64,000 bases of DNA from UMGS1696 sp964463375 (GCA_964463375.1 CAYXBQ010000007.1:24619-88618); one strand, 5' to 3'; positions 25,490 to 34,966 are shown, numbered from the stretch's first letter. The notes: generated from the letters alone by a model not told the origin. Numbers and translations: made by a program.

Positions 25490-26935
25490 ATGAAACGGAC
25501 TATATCTCTCGCACTTTGTCTGCTGCTGCTTTTGGCTTCCTGCGGCAATGGTACCACGGAAGAGACCCAAGCGCCCACTACCGGAAATGACACCGTCACG
25601 GAGACGATCGAGACACAGACGGAGGAGACCCCGGATCTGCCGGAGGGGCTTTCCTTTACGGGTTCTGCCTTTACCTTTGGCGTGCTGGACAATCCCAATG
25701 CACGGAACCCCATCGTCATGGAGGAGCTGACCGGTGAGGTACTGAACGATGCCCAGTATACCACCATCCACACGGCGGAGGAAATGCTGGATATTGAAAT
25801 CAATGAATACCTGATCGACGAAGGCTATCCGGCTACCACCAAGATCCGTTCCATCGTACAGGCCGGGGATGACGTGATCCAGGTGGCGAATCTGTACTGT
25901 GCGGCGGCACCGGTGCTGCTGGCCGACGGATATGCGCTGGACTACAACGATCTGCCCTACATCGATCTGGAAAAGTCCTATTGGGATCAGAGCGTCAACC
26001 AGTCCCTGTGCTTGGGCGATATGCGGTATGCTGCTGTCGGGGATCTGAGCATCACCACCCATGACCTGACCTTTATCCTGCTGTTCTCCAAGGCACAGAT
26101 GTATGAAAACGATCTGGAAAGCCCCTATGATCTGGTGAACGACGGCAAATGGACCATGGACAAGATGGCTGAGATGATGGAGACTGTGACCGTGGATACG
26201 GATGGGGACGGCAAGTTTACCGATGGGGACACCTATGGCTATTTGGGAACGCTCAAAAACGTACTGCCCAGCTTTTGGGTCGGTGCCGGGGAGATCACCA
26301 TTGGCCTGAACGATTCCGGTATTCCGGAGATGTCCATGAAGGACGAGCGGTTCGTCAACGTGATCGATAAGGTCTTTGCCATCACCTATGACAACAATGC
26401 CCGGTATCTGAGCACGGAGCCGGAAGATGTGAACAAGGAAAACATTGCCATGTTCCAGGAAAACAAGGGGCTGTTCATGGACTGCTCCCTGTTCTGGGTA
26501 ACGGCGCTGCGGGATATGGAGACCGACTTTGGGATCATTCCCTACCCCATGTATGACGAAGACCAGGGTTCCTACTACGCACGTGTAAGCTACATCATGA
26601 CCCCCATCGTGCCCATCACCAATACGAATCTGGAGCTGACCGGTGCTACGCTGGAAGTAGTCAACTATCTGGCAAAGAAGTCCATTACGCCGGCATACTA
26701 TGAGATCTCTCTGAAGGGTAAGTATTCCCGTGACGAAGAATCCGTTGCCATGCTGGATCTGATCTTTGCCAACCGTGTACTGGACCTGGGCGACACCATT
26801 TTCTGCCCCAATGTACGGGACGGCTTCTTCAGCTCCATGTACTCCAAAAACCAGCGGGATCTGATGTCCCAGATCGAAAAGAACGAGAACAAGATCCAAT
26901 CCACCATCGATGATATGGTAAAAGCCAACCAGTAA
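25490..26935 (+). CDS. Extracellular solute-binding lipoprotein (orphan) 2
   Basis: A 481-aa lipoprotein: signal with LLLLLASC (lipobox), Thr/Glu-rich linker (to ~45), then a two-lobe binding fold. The paralogue block LTGEVLNDAQYTT occurs near residue 80 and the PYDLVNDGKWTMDKMAEM block in the middle. An internal DTDGDGKFTDGDTYGY loop resembles a dockerin/EF-hand calcium site and recurs in the paralogues, so it is a trait of the family. No ABC transporter gene is adjacent; it is monocistronic, bounded by its own promoter and a terminator at 26967-27010. Confidence 0.85.
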   Translation: MKRTISLALCLLLLLASCGNGTTEETQAPTTGNDTVTETIETQTEETPDLPEGLSFTGSAFTFGVLDNPNARNPIVMEELTGEVLNDAQYTTIHTAEEMLDIEINEYLIDEGYPATTKIRSIVQAGDDVIQVANLYCAAAPVLLADGYALDYNDLPYIDLEKSYWDQSVNQSLCLGDMRYAAVGDLSITTHDLTFILLFSKAQMYENDLESPYDLVNDGKWTMDKMAEMMETVTVDTDGDGKFTDGDTYGYLGTLKNVLPSFWVGAGEITIGLNDSGIPEMSMKDERFVNVIDKVFAITYDNNARYLSTEPEDVNKENIAMFQENKGLFMDCSLFWVTALRDMETDFGIIPYPMYDEDQGSYYARVSYIMTPIVPITNTNLELTGATLEVVNYLAKKSITPAYYEISLKGKYSRDEESVAMLDLIFANRVLDLGDTIFCPNVRDGFFSSMYSKNQRDLMSQIEKNENKIQSTIDDMVKANQ

Positions 26936-26966
26936 GGCTCCCACAGAAGCTTTATATGTGAAAATG

Positions 26967-27010
26967 AAAAAGCGTCAAGGTGTTTGCAAAGAAGCATTTT
27001 GGCGCTTTTT
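26967..27010 (+). terminator. Terminator after lipoprotein 2
   Basis: AAAAGCGTCAAGGTG pairs with CATTTTGGCGCTTTT around a purine-rich loop, ending in five T. Confidence 0.8.
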
Positions 27011-27120
27011 GCTCCCGAAATACGACGAAATCTATTCATATACGCATACATATACGTTTTTTTGGCAGATTGCACAGAGGAGTGCCGGGTAATTTTGGCT
27101 ATGTTTTTGGAAATTTCGGG

Positions 27121-27245
27121 TTGTAATTTGGCACATTTTATGGTATGATATTACCGTACATTGAATAGACTGCAACGGCTCGTGGGTGATACCGCTTGGG
27201 AGGCGCCGTAGTCTTGCCGTATATTGCGGCAGAAAGGACATTCTT
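27121..27245 (+). promoter_or_regulatory. Promoter and compact structured leader of the NhaC gene
   Basis: TTGTAA (27121-27126), 17-nt spacer, TATGAT (27144-27149) should start a ~90-nt leader. Within it ACGGC (27175-27179) can pair with GCCGT (27205-27209), enclosing GGGTGATACCGC and TTGGGAGGC, and TGCCG (27215-27219) can pair with CGGCA (27227-27231) just before the AAAGGA ribosome site. This looks like a small riboswitch or other cis-regulatory RNA; the class was not recognised. Confidence 0.45.
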
Positions 27246-28958
27246 ATGAGAAAGTTTTTCTCCATTCCCGGTTCGAGAACACTGTTTGCTCTGTTCTTGG
27301 TGCTGGCGGTGACTCTCATGACCATGGGGATCACGGTACTGGCAGAGGCCGAACCGGAGACCACTGCGCCGACGGATGCGCCGGAAGCAGCTGTCGAAGA
27401 GGTCGTTGAGGAAACGGAAGCGGCGGAAGATCTGCCGATGGTATTTGGTACAGCCTTGTCGCTGCTGCCCCCTGTGATCGCCATTGGCCTTGCGCTGATC
27501 ACCAAGGAAGTATATTCTTCCCTGTTCATTGGGATCCTCGTTGGTGGGCTTTTGGCTGCCAACTTCAATCTCGCCGGCACCATTGACCAGGTGGTCAACG
27601 AAGGCTTCATCGCCTCGGTATCCGGGTCTGCCGGTATCTTCATCTTCCTGGTGCTGCTGGGCGTGATGGTGGCACTGCTGAACAAGACCGGTGCCTCTGC
27701 TGCCTTTGGTAAGTGGGCACAGAAGAACATCAAAACCCGTGTAGGTGCTATGCTGGCTACCTTCCTGCTGGGCGTGCTGATCTTCATCGATGACTATTTC
27801 AACTGTCTGACCGTTGGTTCCGTTATGCTGCCGGTCACCGACTCCCACAAGATCTCCCGTGCAAAGCTGTCCTACATGATCGACTCCACGGCGGCTCCCG
27901 TATGTATGATCGCACCCATCTCCTCGTGGGCGGCTGCGGTTTCGGACTATGCAGAGGGCACGGGCTACAATGGTCTGTCTCTGTTCATTCGTGCGATCCC
28001 TTACAACTACTATTCTCTGCTGACCCTGGCGTTCATCATCATGATCACCCTGATGAAGTTTGACTACGGTCCCATGGCGATCCATGAAAAGAATGCCATC
28101 GAAAGGGGCGATTTGTTCACCTCCGGTTCCGAGCACGATGCTTTGGAAATGGAAAAGGGCAGTGAAAACGGTCGTGTGATCGATCTGGTAGTGCCGATCT
28201 GTGTACTGATTGTGGTATGTGTGCTGGGTCTGGTATATGTTGGCGGTATGTTTGACGGTCTGTCCTTCATCGATGCTTTTGCCAACACCGATGCTACCGC
28301 CGGTCTGCCTTGGGGTGGTATCATTGCCCTGGTCATCACCATCGTCTTCCTGCTGTGCCGAAAGGTCATCTCCTTCAAGGATGCTATGGAATGCATTCCC
28401 GAAGGCTTCAAGGCTATGGTACCTGCCATCCTGATCCTGTCCTGCGCCGGTTCTCTGAAGAACATGACCAACAACCTGGGTTCCAGCGAATTCGTGCAGT
28501 CCATTATGAACGGTGCTGCTGCCCTGGAGCTGTTCCTACCCGCCATCATCTTCTTGGTTGGTTGCTTCATCTCCTTCTCCACCGGTACCTCCTGGGGTAC
28601 ATTTGGGATCCTGATCCCCATCGTGACCTCCATTTTCTCGGCAGATTCGGAGCTGATGTACATTGGTATGTCCGCTTGTCTGGCTGGTGCTGTTTGCGGC
28701 GACCACTGCTCTCCCATTTCCGACACCACCATCATGTCCTCTGCCGGTGCTCGTTGTGACCACCTGAACCATGTGTCCACCCAGATCCCCTATGCGGTGA
28801 CGGTGGCTGTGGTATCCTTCTTCTGCTACATCCTGACCGCTCTGATGCAGATGGCACTGGGTTCCATCACTTGGCTGATCTCCCTGCCCATGTCCATTGC
28901 TATCATGTTTGTGGTACTGCTGGTGATCAAGAAGGTCACGGCGAAGAAAGCGCAGTAA
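27246..28958 (+). CDS. NhaC family Na+/H+ antiporter-like transporter
   Basis: A ~570-aa membrane protein with about 12 hydrophobic helices. NhaC-family marks include IFIDDYFNCLTVGSVMLPVTD, DSTAAPVCMIAPISSW and GAVCGDHCSPISDTT near the C-terminal half. The family exchanges cations with protons, and some members carry organic acids or amino acids, so the substrate is open. Between the first hydrophobic segment and the next lies a Glu/Thr/Ala-rich insert (about residues 33-68), possibly exposed outside. ATG 27246 has AAAGGA upstream, directly after the folded leader. Monocistronic, with a terminator after it. Confidence 0.88.
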   Translation: MRKFFSIPGSRTLFALFLVLAVTLMTMGITVLAEAEPETTAPTDAPEAAVEEVVEETEAAEDLPMVFGTALSLLPPVIAIGLALITKEVYSSLFIGILVGGLLAANFNLAGTIDQVVNEGFIASVSGSAGIFIFLVLLGVMVALLNKTGASAAFGKWAQKNIKTRVGAMLATFLLGVLIFIDDYFNCLTVGSVMLPVTDSHKISRAKLSYMIDSTAAPVCMIAPISSWAAAVSDYAEGTGYNGLSLFIRAIPYNYYSLLTLAFIIMITLMKFDYGPMAIHEKNAIERGDLFTSGSEHDALEMEKGSENGRVIDLVVPICVLIVVCVLGLVYVGGMFDGLSFIDAFANTDATAGLPWGGIIALVITIVFLLCRKVISFKDAMECIPEGFKAMVPAILILSCAGSLKNMTNNLGSSEFVQSIMNGAAALELFLPAIIFLVGCFISFSTGTSWGTFGILIPIVTSIFSADSELMYIGMSACLAGAVCGDHCSPISDTTIMSSAGARCDHLNHVSTQIPYAVTVAVVSFFCYILTALMQMALGSITWLISLPMSIAIMFVVLLVIKKVTAKKAQ

Positions 28959-28966
28959 ATCGATCG

Positions 28967-29001
28967 ACTGCCTGCTCCTCTTTGGGGTGGGCAGTTTTTT
29001 T
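28967..29001 (+). terminator. Terminator after the NhaC gene
   Basis: ACTGCC...GGCAGT stem followed by seven T. Confidence 0.85.
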
Positions 29002-29005
29002 ATGC

Positions 29006-29043
29006 AAAAAAGCCCGGTGCAACGATTTCTGCTGCATCGGACT
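29006..29043 (-). terminator. Terminator after the carA homologue
   Basis: AGCCCGGTGCA pairs with TGCATCGGACT; on the minus strand a run of T follows at 29006-29011. Confidence 0.75.
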
Positions 29044-29060
29044 TTCGTTTTGTCTATAGA

Positions 29061-30128
29061 TTATTTGCGATTCTGCACCAGCTCCAGGAACTGATCGTAC
29101 AGATAGGAGGTATCTGTAGGGCCGTTGGCGTACACAGGCTGGAACTGAACGGAGAAGGCGGGGGCGTTCTGGTAGATCAGGCCCTCGTTGGAGTCGTCGT
29201 TCACGTTTACGAAATAAGGTACTGCCACGGTCTCGTCGATGCTGTCGTTCTGTACGGCGTAGCTATGGTTCTGTGCCGTGATGTGCAGATGCCCGGCGGT
29301 CAGGTTCCGTACGGGCTGGCTACCGCCTCTGTGGCCGTAGGGGAGCTTTTCGATCTCGAAGCCGTTTGCCAGTGCTAAGATCTGGTGACCCAGAGCAATG
29401 CCCATGGTGGGGATCTTCTGTGTGACTAAGGTCTGCATAGCGGCAATGGCGGCGGTGCATTCTCTCGGATCGCCGGGGCCGGCAGACAGCACGATGCCAT
29501 CCGGCTGCAGGGCAGATACGGCTGCTGCATCGGTGTCATAGGGCAAGATGTGTACGGCGCAGTCTCTGTCCACCAATTCCTTGACGATGCCGTTCTTGTG
29601 ACCGAAGTCGTACAGGGCGATGGTGTACTTGCCATCCGGGTTGACGACCGTTTTTTCCTTGGTGCTCAGTGCAGCAACGGGAGCGGCGATCTTGTAGGCT
29701 TTCAGAGCCTCCATATCCACGCTGGCAGGATCGGATACGATGGCACCGTTCATGGTCCCTTCGTCCCGCAGGATCTTGGTCAGAGAACGGGTGTCGATGC
29801 CCTTCAGCCCTACGATGCCCTTCTGCTGCATGAACGCATCCAGAGAAAGGTCAGAGCGGAAGTTGGAGGGGGTCTCGGCACATTCCCGCACGATCAGGGC
29901 TGCCGGGCCATCGCCTTCCGTTTCTGCGTCCTCCAGACATACGCCGTAGTTGCCGCCCAGTGGGAACGTCTGGCAGATCGCCTGTCCCTTATAGCAGGTA
30001 TCGGTCAAGGCTTCCACGTAGCCAACCATGGATGTGGTGAACACGATCTCCGCCACAACATCTCCCTGCGCACCAAAGGCTTCTCCGGTGAATACAGTAC
30101 CGTTTTCCAGAACTAAGTATTTTTTCAT
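29061..30128 (-). CDS. carA: CarA-like carbamoyl-phosphate synthase small subunit, glutaminase triad lost
   Basis: Full-length (355 aa) CarA: an N-terminal small-subunit domain (TGEAFGAQGDVVAEIVF...) and a C-terminal class I glutamine amidotransferase domain. However the nucleophile cysteine position is alanine (A245 in GIALGHQ, codon GCT at 29394-29396), the catalytic histidine is glutamine (Q330) and the glutamate is valine (V332) in QFQPVY. The family normally reads GICLGHQ and HPE. Glutamine hydrolysis should be impossible. No carB is adjacent. Minus promoter TATAAT at 30174-30179. The enzyme may support an ammonia-dependent synthase, or the subunit may be structural or regulatory. Confidence 0.88.
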   Translation of the reverse strand: MKKYLVLENGTVFTGEAFGAQGDVVAEIVFTTSMVGYVEALTDTCYKGQAICQTFPLGGNYGVCLEDAETEGDGPAALIVRECAETPSNFRSDLSLDAFMQQKGIVGLKGIDTRSLTKILRDEGTMNGAIVSDPASVDMEALKAYKIAAPVAALSTKEKTVVNPDGKYTIALYDFGHKNGIVKELVDRDCAVHILPYDTDAAAVSALQPDGIVLSAGPGDPRECTAAIAAMQTLVTQKIPTMGIALGHQILALANGFEIEKLPYGHRGGSQPVRNLTAGHLHITAQNHSYAVQNDSIDETVAVPYFVNVNDDSNEGLIYQNAPAFSVQFQPVYANGPTDTSYLYDQFLELVQNRK

Positions 30129-30350
30129 AATGCACTCTGTCCTTCTCTGTGATTTGGATTTCTATCACCCATTATTATACCACAACTTTCTCCGTTTTTC
30201 TACAGAAAATTTGCATCCGGCGGGGGTATTTTTCAAATTTCAGCAGATAAAACAAGGGAAAACCGTATCCGGCGGGGTGGATAGTGAATGATGTATAATG
30301 CCTCTGAAAAAGGGACAGAGCCACACTCCATCCCTTTCTCTCTATCGCTA

Positions 30351-32096
30351 TTACTTCTTCAGGCTGCCCTTTTCCAGACCCAGCTTTTCTTCCAGGGATG
30401 CGGTGCAGGCGGCTGTATTGGCGGCGGCTTCTGCACTGTCCTTCCCGCAGGCTAAGATATAGAACTTGATCTTCGGTTCGGTGCCGGAGGGTCTTGCTAC
30501 GACCACACAGCCGTTTTCCATGGCGTAGTACAGCACATTGGACTTGGGCAGTCCCGTAGGCTCTACCTTGCCGGTACGCACGTCCAGAGAGGTCTCGGCC
30601 TTGTAGTCCCGGAAGTTCACAACGGCACTGCCGCCCAGCTCAGTGGGCATGGTCTGCCGCAGACCGTCCATCATACCGGCGATCGCTGCCTTACCGTCCA
30701 GACCTTCCATATAGATCTCGGCGGCGTTTTCGCTGTAGTAGCCATACTTTTCGTACAGGCCGTGCAGTGCATCGATCAGGGTCATACCCTTTAGAGAATA
30801 ATACGCAGCCATTTCGCAGATCAGCATGGAGGCCACCACGGAATCCTTATCTCTGGCGTGACCACCCTTCAGATAGCCATAGCTCTCCTCATAGCCCAGC
30901 AGATAGGTGCCCTCTCCGGCTTCCTCATGCTCCCGGATCACTTCGGCAATGAACTTGAACCCAGTCAGCACGTTGTACAGCTTGACGCCATGTGCCTTGC
31001 AGATCGCGGTAGCCATTTCGCTGGTCACGATGGTCTTGACACAGTAGCCGTCCTTCGGCATCGTGCCCTGTTCTTCCAATGCGTTGAAGATGTAGTCCAG
31101 CAGCAGGGAGCCCATCTGGTTGCCGTTGATGCACTGGAACACGCCGTCCTTGTCTCTGGCCATAACACCTACACGGTCTGCATCCGGGTCGGTGGCGATG
31201 ATCAGGTCACTCTTCACCTGTTCGGCCAGCTCGATGCCCAGCTTGAAGGAGGCGGGATATTCCGGGTTGGGCTTGGCAAGACCGGGGAAGGAACCGTCCG
31301 GTGCCATCTGCGCTTCTACCGGGTACACATACTTGGCACCGATGCGCTTCATGATCTCCGGCACCAGCTTTGCACCGGCACCAAACAAGGGGGTGTACAC
31401 GATCTTGAGCTGCTCGGCTGCCTTGGCTACCAGACCCGGATACACCTGTTCCTGCAGCAGGCTTGCCAAATAGGATTCGTCGAAATCGGCACCGACCATG
31501 GTGACCAGATCCCAATTGGCCTTGTCGGCAGCGGGTACATCGTTCAGGATGTCGGCAGACAGGATCAGGGCAGATACCTTATCGGCCATCTGGGCGGTGG
31601 GCTGTGCGCCGTCTTCCCAATACAGCTTATAGCCGTTGTACTGGCTGGGGTTGTGGGAGGCAGTGATGTTGATCCCGGCGATGGCTCCAAAGTGGCGTAC
31701 ACCATAAGACAGACAGGGGGTAGGACGCAGGGCATCGAACAGGTACACCTTGATCCCATGGGCGGTCAGGACTTCGGCACAGCGGCGGGCAAAGTCGTCG
31801 GAGTGATGGCGGCTGTCATATCCGATCACCACGCCACGAGCCTTGGTCTCGTCTCCCATAGAATCGATCAGTCTGGCTACGCCCTCGGTGGCCTGGGCAA
31901 CGGTGTAGTTGTTCATCATACCGGTACCGGCACCCATCTTGGAGCGCAGACCACCGGTTCCAAATTCCATATAGGAAGAAAACCGGAAGGCGATCTCCTC
32001 CGTGTTGCCGGCAAGAGATTGCAGCTCTGCTTTGGTATCTGCATCCACATGGGGAGAATCCAGCCATGCCTGGTACCGTTCCATATATTGTTCCAT
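30351..32096 (-). CDS. pgcA: Phosphoglucomutase/phosphomannomutase, alpha-D-phosphohexomutase family
   Basis: Interconverts glucose-1-phosphate and glucose-6-phosphate (possibly mannose phosphates), feeding nucleotide-sugar and wall polymer synthesis. The phosphoserine loop TASHNPSQYNG, metal loop DPDADRVGVM, sugar-binding GYEESYGYL, and C-terminal phosphate-binding RPSGTEPK are intact. About 581 aa is typical of PgcA. ATG 32096 begins the conserved EQYMERYQAWL; a TTG upstream is less likely. Next gene upstream is an unknown protein 45 nt away on the same strand. Confidence 0.95.
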   Translation of the reverse strand: MEQYMERYQAWLDSPHVDADTKAELQSLAGNTEEIAFRFSSYMEFGTGGLRSKMGAGTGMMNNYTVAQATEGVARLIDSMGDETKARGVVIGYDSRHHSDDFARRCAEVLTAHGIKVYLFDALRPTPCLSYGVRHFGAIAGINITASHNPSQYNGYKLYWEDGAQPTAQMADKVSALILSADILNDVPAADKANWDLVTMVGADFDESYLASLLQEQVYPGLVAKAAEQLKIVYTPLFGAGAKLVPEIMKRIGAKYVYPVEAQMAPDGSFPGLAKPNPEYPASFKLGIELAEQVKSDLIIATDPDADRVGVMARDKDGVFQCINGNQMGSLLLDYIFNALEEQGTMPKDGYCVKTIVTSEMATAICKAHGVKLYNVLTGFKFIAEVIREHEEAGEGTYLLGYEESYGYLKGGHARDKDSVVASMLICEMAAYYSLKGMTLIDALHGLYEKYGYYSENAAEIYMEGLDGKAAIAGMMDGLRQTMPTELGGSAVVNFRDYKAETSLDVRTGKVEPTGLPKSNVLYYAMENGCVVVARPSGTEPKIKFYILACGKDSAEAAANTAACTASLEEKLGLEKGSLKK

Positions 32097-32141
32097 ACTT
32101 GTGTATTTCCTTTCCGTTGTTGTTATATACAATTGGTCATT

Positions 32142-33035
32142 TTATACCACATCATAGAGCCCCACCATGGTATACCGCAGCTGGGAGGCCTCCAAAAACA
32201 GGGACAGCGCAGGCAGATCCCCTTCGGCCATATGCAGCTCCAAACAATATTCCTGGCTGCGATCTCCATAGGCCAGCGGGATGGCGTAGACAGCAGTTAC
32301 CACGGCACCTAAGGTCTCGCAGGCTGCCAGCAGTGCGCCGATATAGCGGTCCTCTGCCAGCACCACGGACAACGTCACGTATGGCGGGACATGGGTCTGC
32401 CCTTCCTCCACCACCTTTCGGCGCAGGAGCACGAATCGCATGACGGATTCATCTGCCATCTCCACCTCGGTCTCCAGACAGACCTTTAGGTCGTATTTTC
32501 CGATGAGCTTGCGGAAGGAGACTAAGTGTCCGTCGGTGGAGGTATACAGGGGCAGGATACAGTAGTGGCACCGGCCGTTGTACACCTCTTCGCACACCGC
32601 TGCATAGCTGGTGAAATACTCTGCGGTCATGCCGGGGATCTGCTGGGCAAAGCTGCGCCATGCCTGGTCGGTATAGCGGTTCTGCATATACGCCGTGCGG
32701 AGCGCATCCTCGGTGTCTCCCGCTGTATCCGATTCGGCAGCGAACAGACCATAGGCGGGCATCCCTTTGGTGAAGCGGCGGCAGAAATCGGCGAACCGGG
32801 CACTGCACAGAGCAGCTTCGTTGGGGAGCACTTCACCGGGCAATGCGTGGGGGTCTCCGGTCAAATACAGGGCTGCGATCTGATCCGGTTCTCCATTATT
32901 TCGCCAACACCGCAATGCTTCCGCGGCGATCTGATCCAGCTGTGCCTGCCGCAGCTGCTCGATCTGGTCTGTGCAGGTGTCGGTGTACGCCAGATTGTCC
33001 CGGAAGACAGCAAAGTCTGCTGGTTCTCTTAGCAC
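32142..33035 (-). CDS. Unknown protein, possible prephenate dehydratase-like core
   Basis: A cytosolic protein of 297 aa that I do not recognise. The middle stretch (about residues 150-210) reads like the second lobe of a periplasmic-binding or prephenate dehydratase fold: YCILPLYTSTDGHLVSF, KVCLETEVEM, MRFVLLRRK. A C-terminal part (~215-297) has an ACT-like alternation of strands and helices. The first 120 aa are helical and cysteine-bearing. Catalytic motifs of true prephenate dehydratase (TRF) are not clear. Its start overlaps the htpG stop by 7 nt, so it is coupled to htpG translation and upstream of pgcA. Confidence 0.6.
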   Translation of the reverse strand: MLREPADFAVFRDNLAYTDTCTDQIEQLRQAQLDQIAAEALRCWRNNGEPDQIAALYLTGDPHALPGEVLPNEAALCSARFADFCRRFTKGMPAYGLFAAESDTAGDTEDALRTAYMQNRYTDQAWRSFAQQIPGMTAEYFTSYAAVCEEVYNGRCHYCILPLYTSTDGHLVSFRKLIGKYDLKVCLETEVEMADESVMRFVLLRRKVVEEGQTHVPPYVTLSVVLAEDRYIGALLAACETLGAVVTAVYAIPLAYGDRSQEYCLELHMAEGDLPALSLFLEASQLRYTMVGLYDVV

Positions 33036-34966
33036 AGCTGATCTAAGATGCTGTAGCTGTCTGCCAGGAAGGTGTGCAGCTCATCGGCGGTAAAGGCACG
33101 CTGGGACATGGTGGCCAGAGCAAAGATCTGCCGGGCGATGGTCTCGGACAGGGTCGTATTGCCAGCGTCGCACAGGTTTGTCAGCTTCTGCACCAGCGGA
33201 GAGGCGGTATTCAGGGTCAGCGTGGATTCCACCGGGAAATCGCCCATGCCTTCCATCTTGTAGAGCTTCATCATATCCTGCATCCGGCGGCTTTCCTCGG
33301 ACACGTTGAGGATGGCGGGAGTGCCAGCGTCCCGGAACCGTTCGAAGGCCACGGTCGTATGCGCACCGGCCACCTTGCCAAACAGATCCTTCAATGCCGG
33401 GATCTCGGTCTTGTCGCCGTCGTCCTTCAGCACATCCGGGGTCTCCGCATCCACACGGGCGAACTTGACGTTTTCGTTGTTCATCTCCACGCTGGTGATG
33501 AACTGGGTATCGATCACACGATCCAGCAGCAGTACCTCGATGCCTTCCTTCTGGAACATCTGGATATACTGGGTCTGGGCGGTAGCGTCGGTGGCGTAGT
33601 ACACCTTATTCTCGTGCTTTTCTTTGGCTGCTTCCAGATACTCGTTCAGGGTCACAAAGCCGCCGCCGCACTTTTCGAACAGCACCGTATCCTTCACACG
33701 GTCGTAGAATTTCTTATCCCGCATGCATGCGTATTCTACAAATGTCTTCAGGTCACGCCACAGGCCTTCGAACCCAGGGCGGTCGTTTGTGAACATGCTG
33801 TTCAGCTTGTCCCCTACCTTCTTGGTGATGTGAGCAGAGATCTTGGCAACGTAGCCGCTGTTTTGCAGGTAGCTTCTGGACACGTTCAGGGGCAGTTCGG
33901 GGCAATCCAGCACGCCCTTGAGCATGAGCAGGTATTCCGGGATCACTTCCTTGATGTTGTCGGCTACGAACACCTGGTTATAGTACAGCTTGACCTGTCC
34001 TTCCAGGCTTTCGTATTCGTTGGCGATCCGGGGGAAATACAGGATACCCTTGAAGTTCAGCGGATAGTCGGCCTTCAGGTGGATCCAGAACAGGGGCTCC
34101 TTATAGTCGTGGAACAGCTTCCGGTAGAATTCCTTGTATTCTTCGTCGGTGCAGTCGGAAGGATTCTTCAGCCACAGGGGCGTAGTGTCGTTGATGGGCT
34201 TGGGATCGTGGCAGTGGCATTCGTGTTCGCCATCTTCATGACAATGGCATTCCTCGCCCTCTGCATGGTCGTGGCAATGGCACTCGTGGTCTTCGCTTTC
34301 CTCCTCTGCCTTATCCGCATCGATAAAATAGATCGGCACGGGCATGAAGGCGCAGTACTTGTCCAGCACGTCCTTCAGCTTATATGCGGAGAGGAACTCT
34401 TCCCCTTCCTCGCTGATGTGCATGATCACAGCCGTACCATAGGCACCGATCTCGTCGGTCACTTCGTAGTCGGGGGTGATGTCGAATTCGCCTTCGCCGT
34501 TGCAGCTCCAGTGGACAGCCGGTGCGCCGGTGTAGGAACGGGTGATGATCTCCACGGTATCGCTGACCATGAAGGCCGAATAGAAGCCCAGGCCAAAGTG
34601 ACCGATGATCCCGTTCTGGCTGGCATCGCCTTCGCCTTCGTATTTCTGGATGAAATCCAGTGCGCCGGAGAGTGCGATCTGGCAGATGTACTTCCGCAGC
34701 TCTTCCTCGGTCATACCAATACCTTCATCGGTGACGGTGATGGTTCTGGCCGTTTTGTCCAGCGTCACGGTGATCTTGGCATCGTCTGCGTTTATCTCTT
34801 TGGCCTCTCCCAGGGAAATGAGCCGACGCAGCTTGGTCACAGCGTCACAGGCATTGGACGTGATCTCCCGGAGAAAGATCTCCTTTTCGGAATACAGCCA
34901 TTTTTTGATGATGGGGAAAATGTGGGCAAGCTCGATCTGAATGCCGCCGTGTTCGGTGTTAGACAT
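33029..34966 (-). CDS. htpG: Hsp90 chaperone HtpG with Cys/His-rich linker insertion
   Basis: Dimeric ATP-dependent chaperone, 645 aa. The GHKL ATPase domain has EITSNACDA, DEGIGMTEEEL and GHFGLGFYSAF, followed by middle and C-terminal dimerisation domains. Between the N-domain and middle domain, at residues ~227-254 (34208-34288), the charged linker holds three CHCH blocks (HECHCHDHAEG, EECHCHEDGE, HECHCHD), six Cys and at least nine His in under 30 residues. This is not part of standard HtpG and looks like a metal-binding sleeve for zinc, nickel or copper. Start 34966. Confidence 0.95.
   Translation of the reverse strand: MSNTEHGGIQIELAHIFPIIKKWLYSEKEIFLREITSNACDAVTKLRRLISLGEAKEINADDAKITVTLDKTARTITVTDEGIGMTEEELRKYICQIALSGALDFIQKYEGEGDASQNGIIGHFGLGFYSAFMVSDTVEIITRSYTGAPAVHWSCNGEGEFDITPDYEVTDEIGAYGTAVIMHISEEGEEFLSAYKLKDVLDKYCAFMPVPIYFIDADKAEEESEDHECHCHDHAEGEECHCHEDGEHECHCHDPKPINDTTPLWLKNPSDCTDEEYKEFYRKLFHDYKEPLFWIHLKADYPLNFKGILYFPRIANEYESLEGQVKLYYNQVFVADNIKEVIPEYLLMLKGVLDCPELPLNVSRSYLQNSGYVAKISAHITKKVGDKLNSMFTNDRPGFEGLWRDLKTFVEYACMRDKKFYDRVKDTVLFEKCGGGFVTLNEYLEAAKEKHENKVYYATDATAQTQYIQMFQKEGIEVLLLDRVIDTQFITSVEMNNENVKFARVDAETPDVLKDDGDKTEIPALKDLFGKVAGAHTTVAFERFRDAGTPAILNVSEESRRMQDMMKLYKMEGMGDFPVESTLTLNTASPLVQKLTNLCDAGNTTLSETIARQIFALATMSQRAFTADELHTFLADSYSILDQLC

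Noticed and set aside
30129..30350. PyrR attenuator upstream of carA
   Set aside because: No alternative hairpin pair or PyrR-binding loop was recognised; only a simple promoter.
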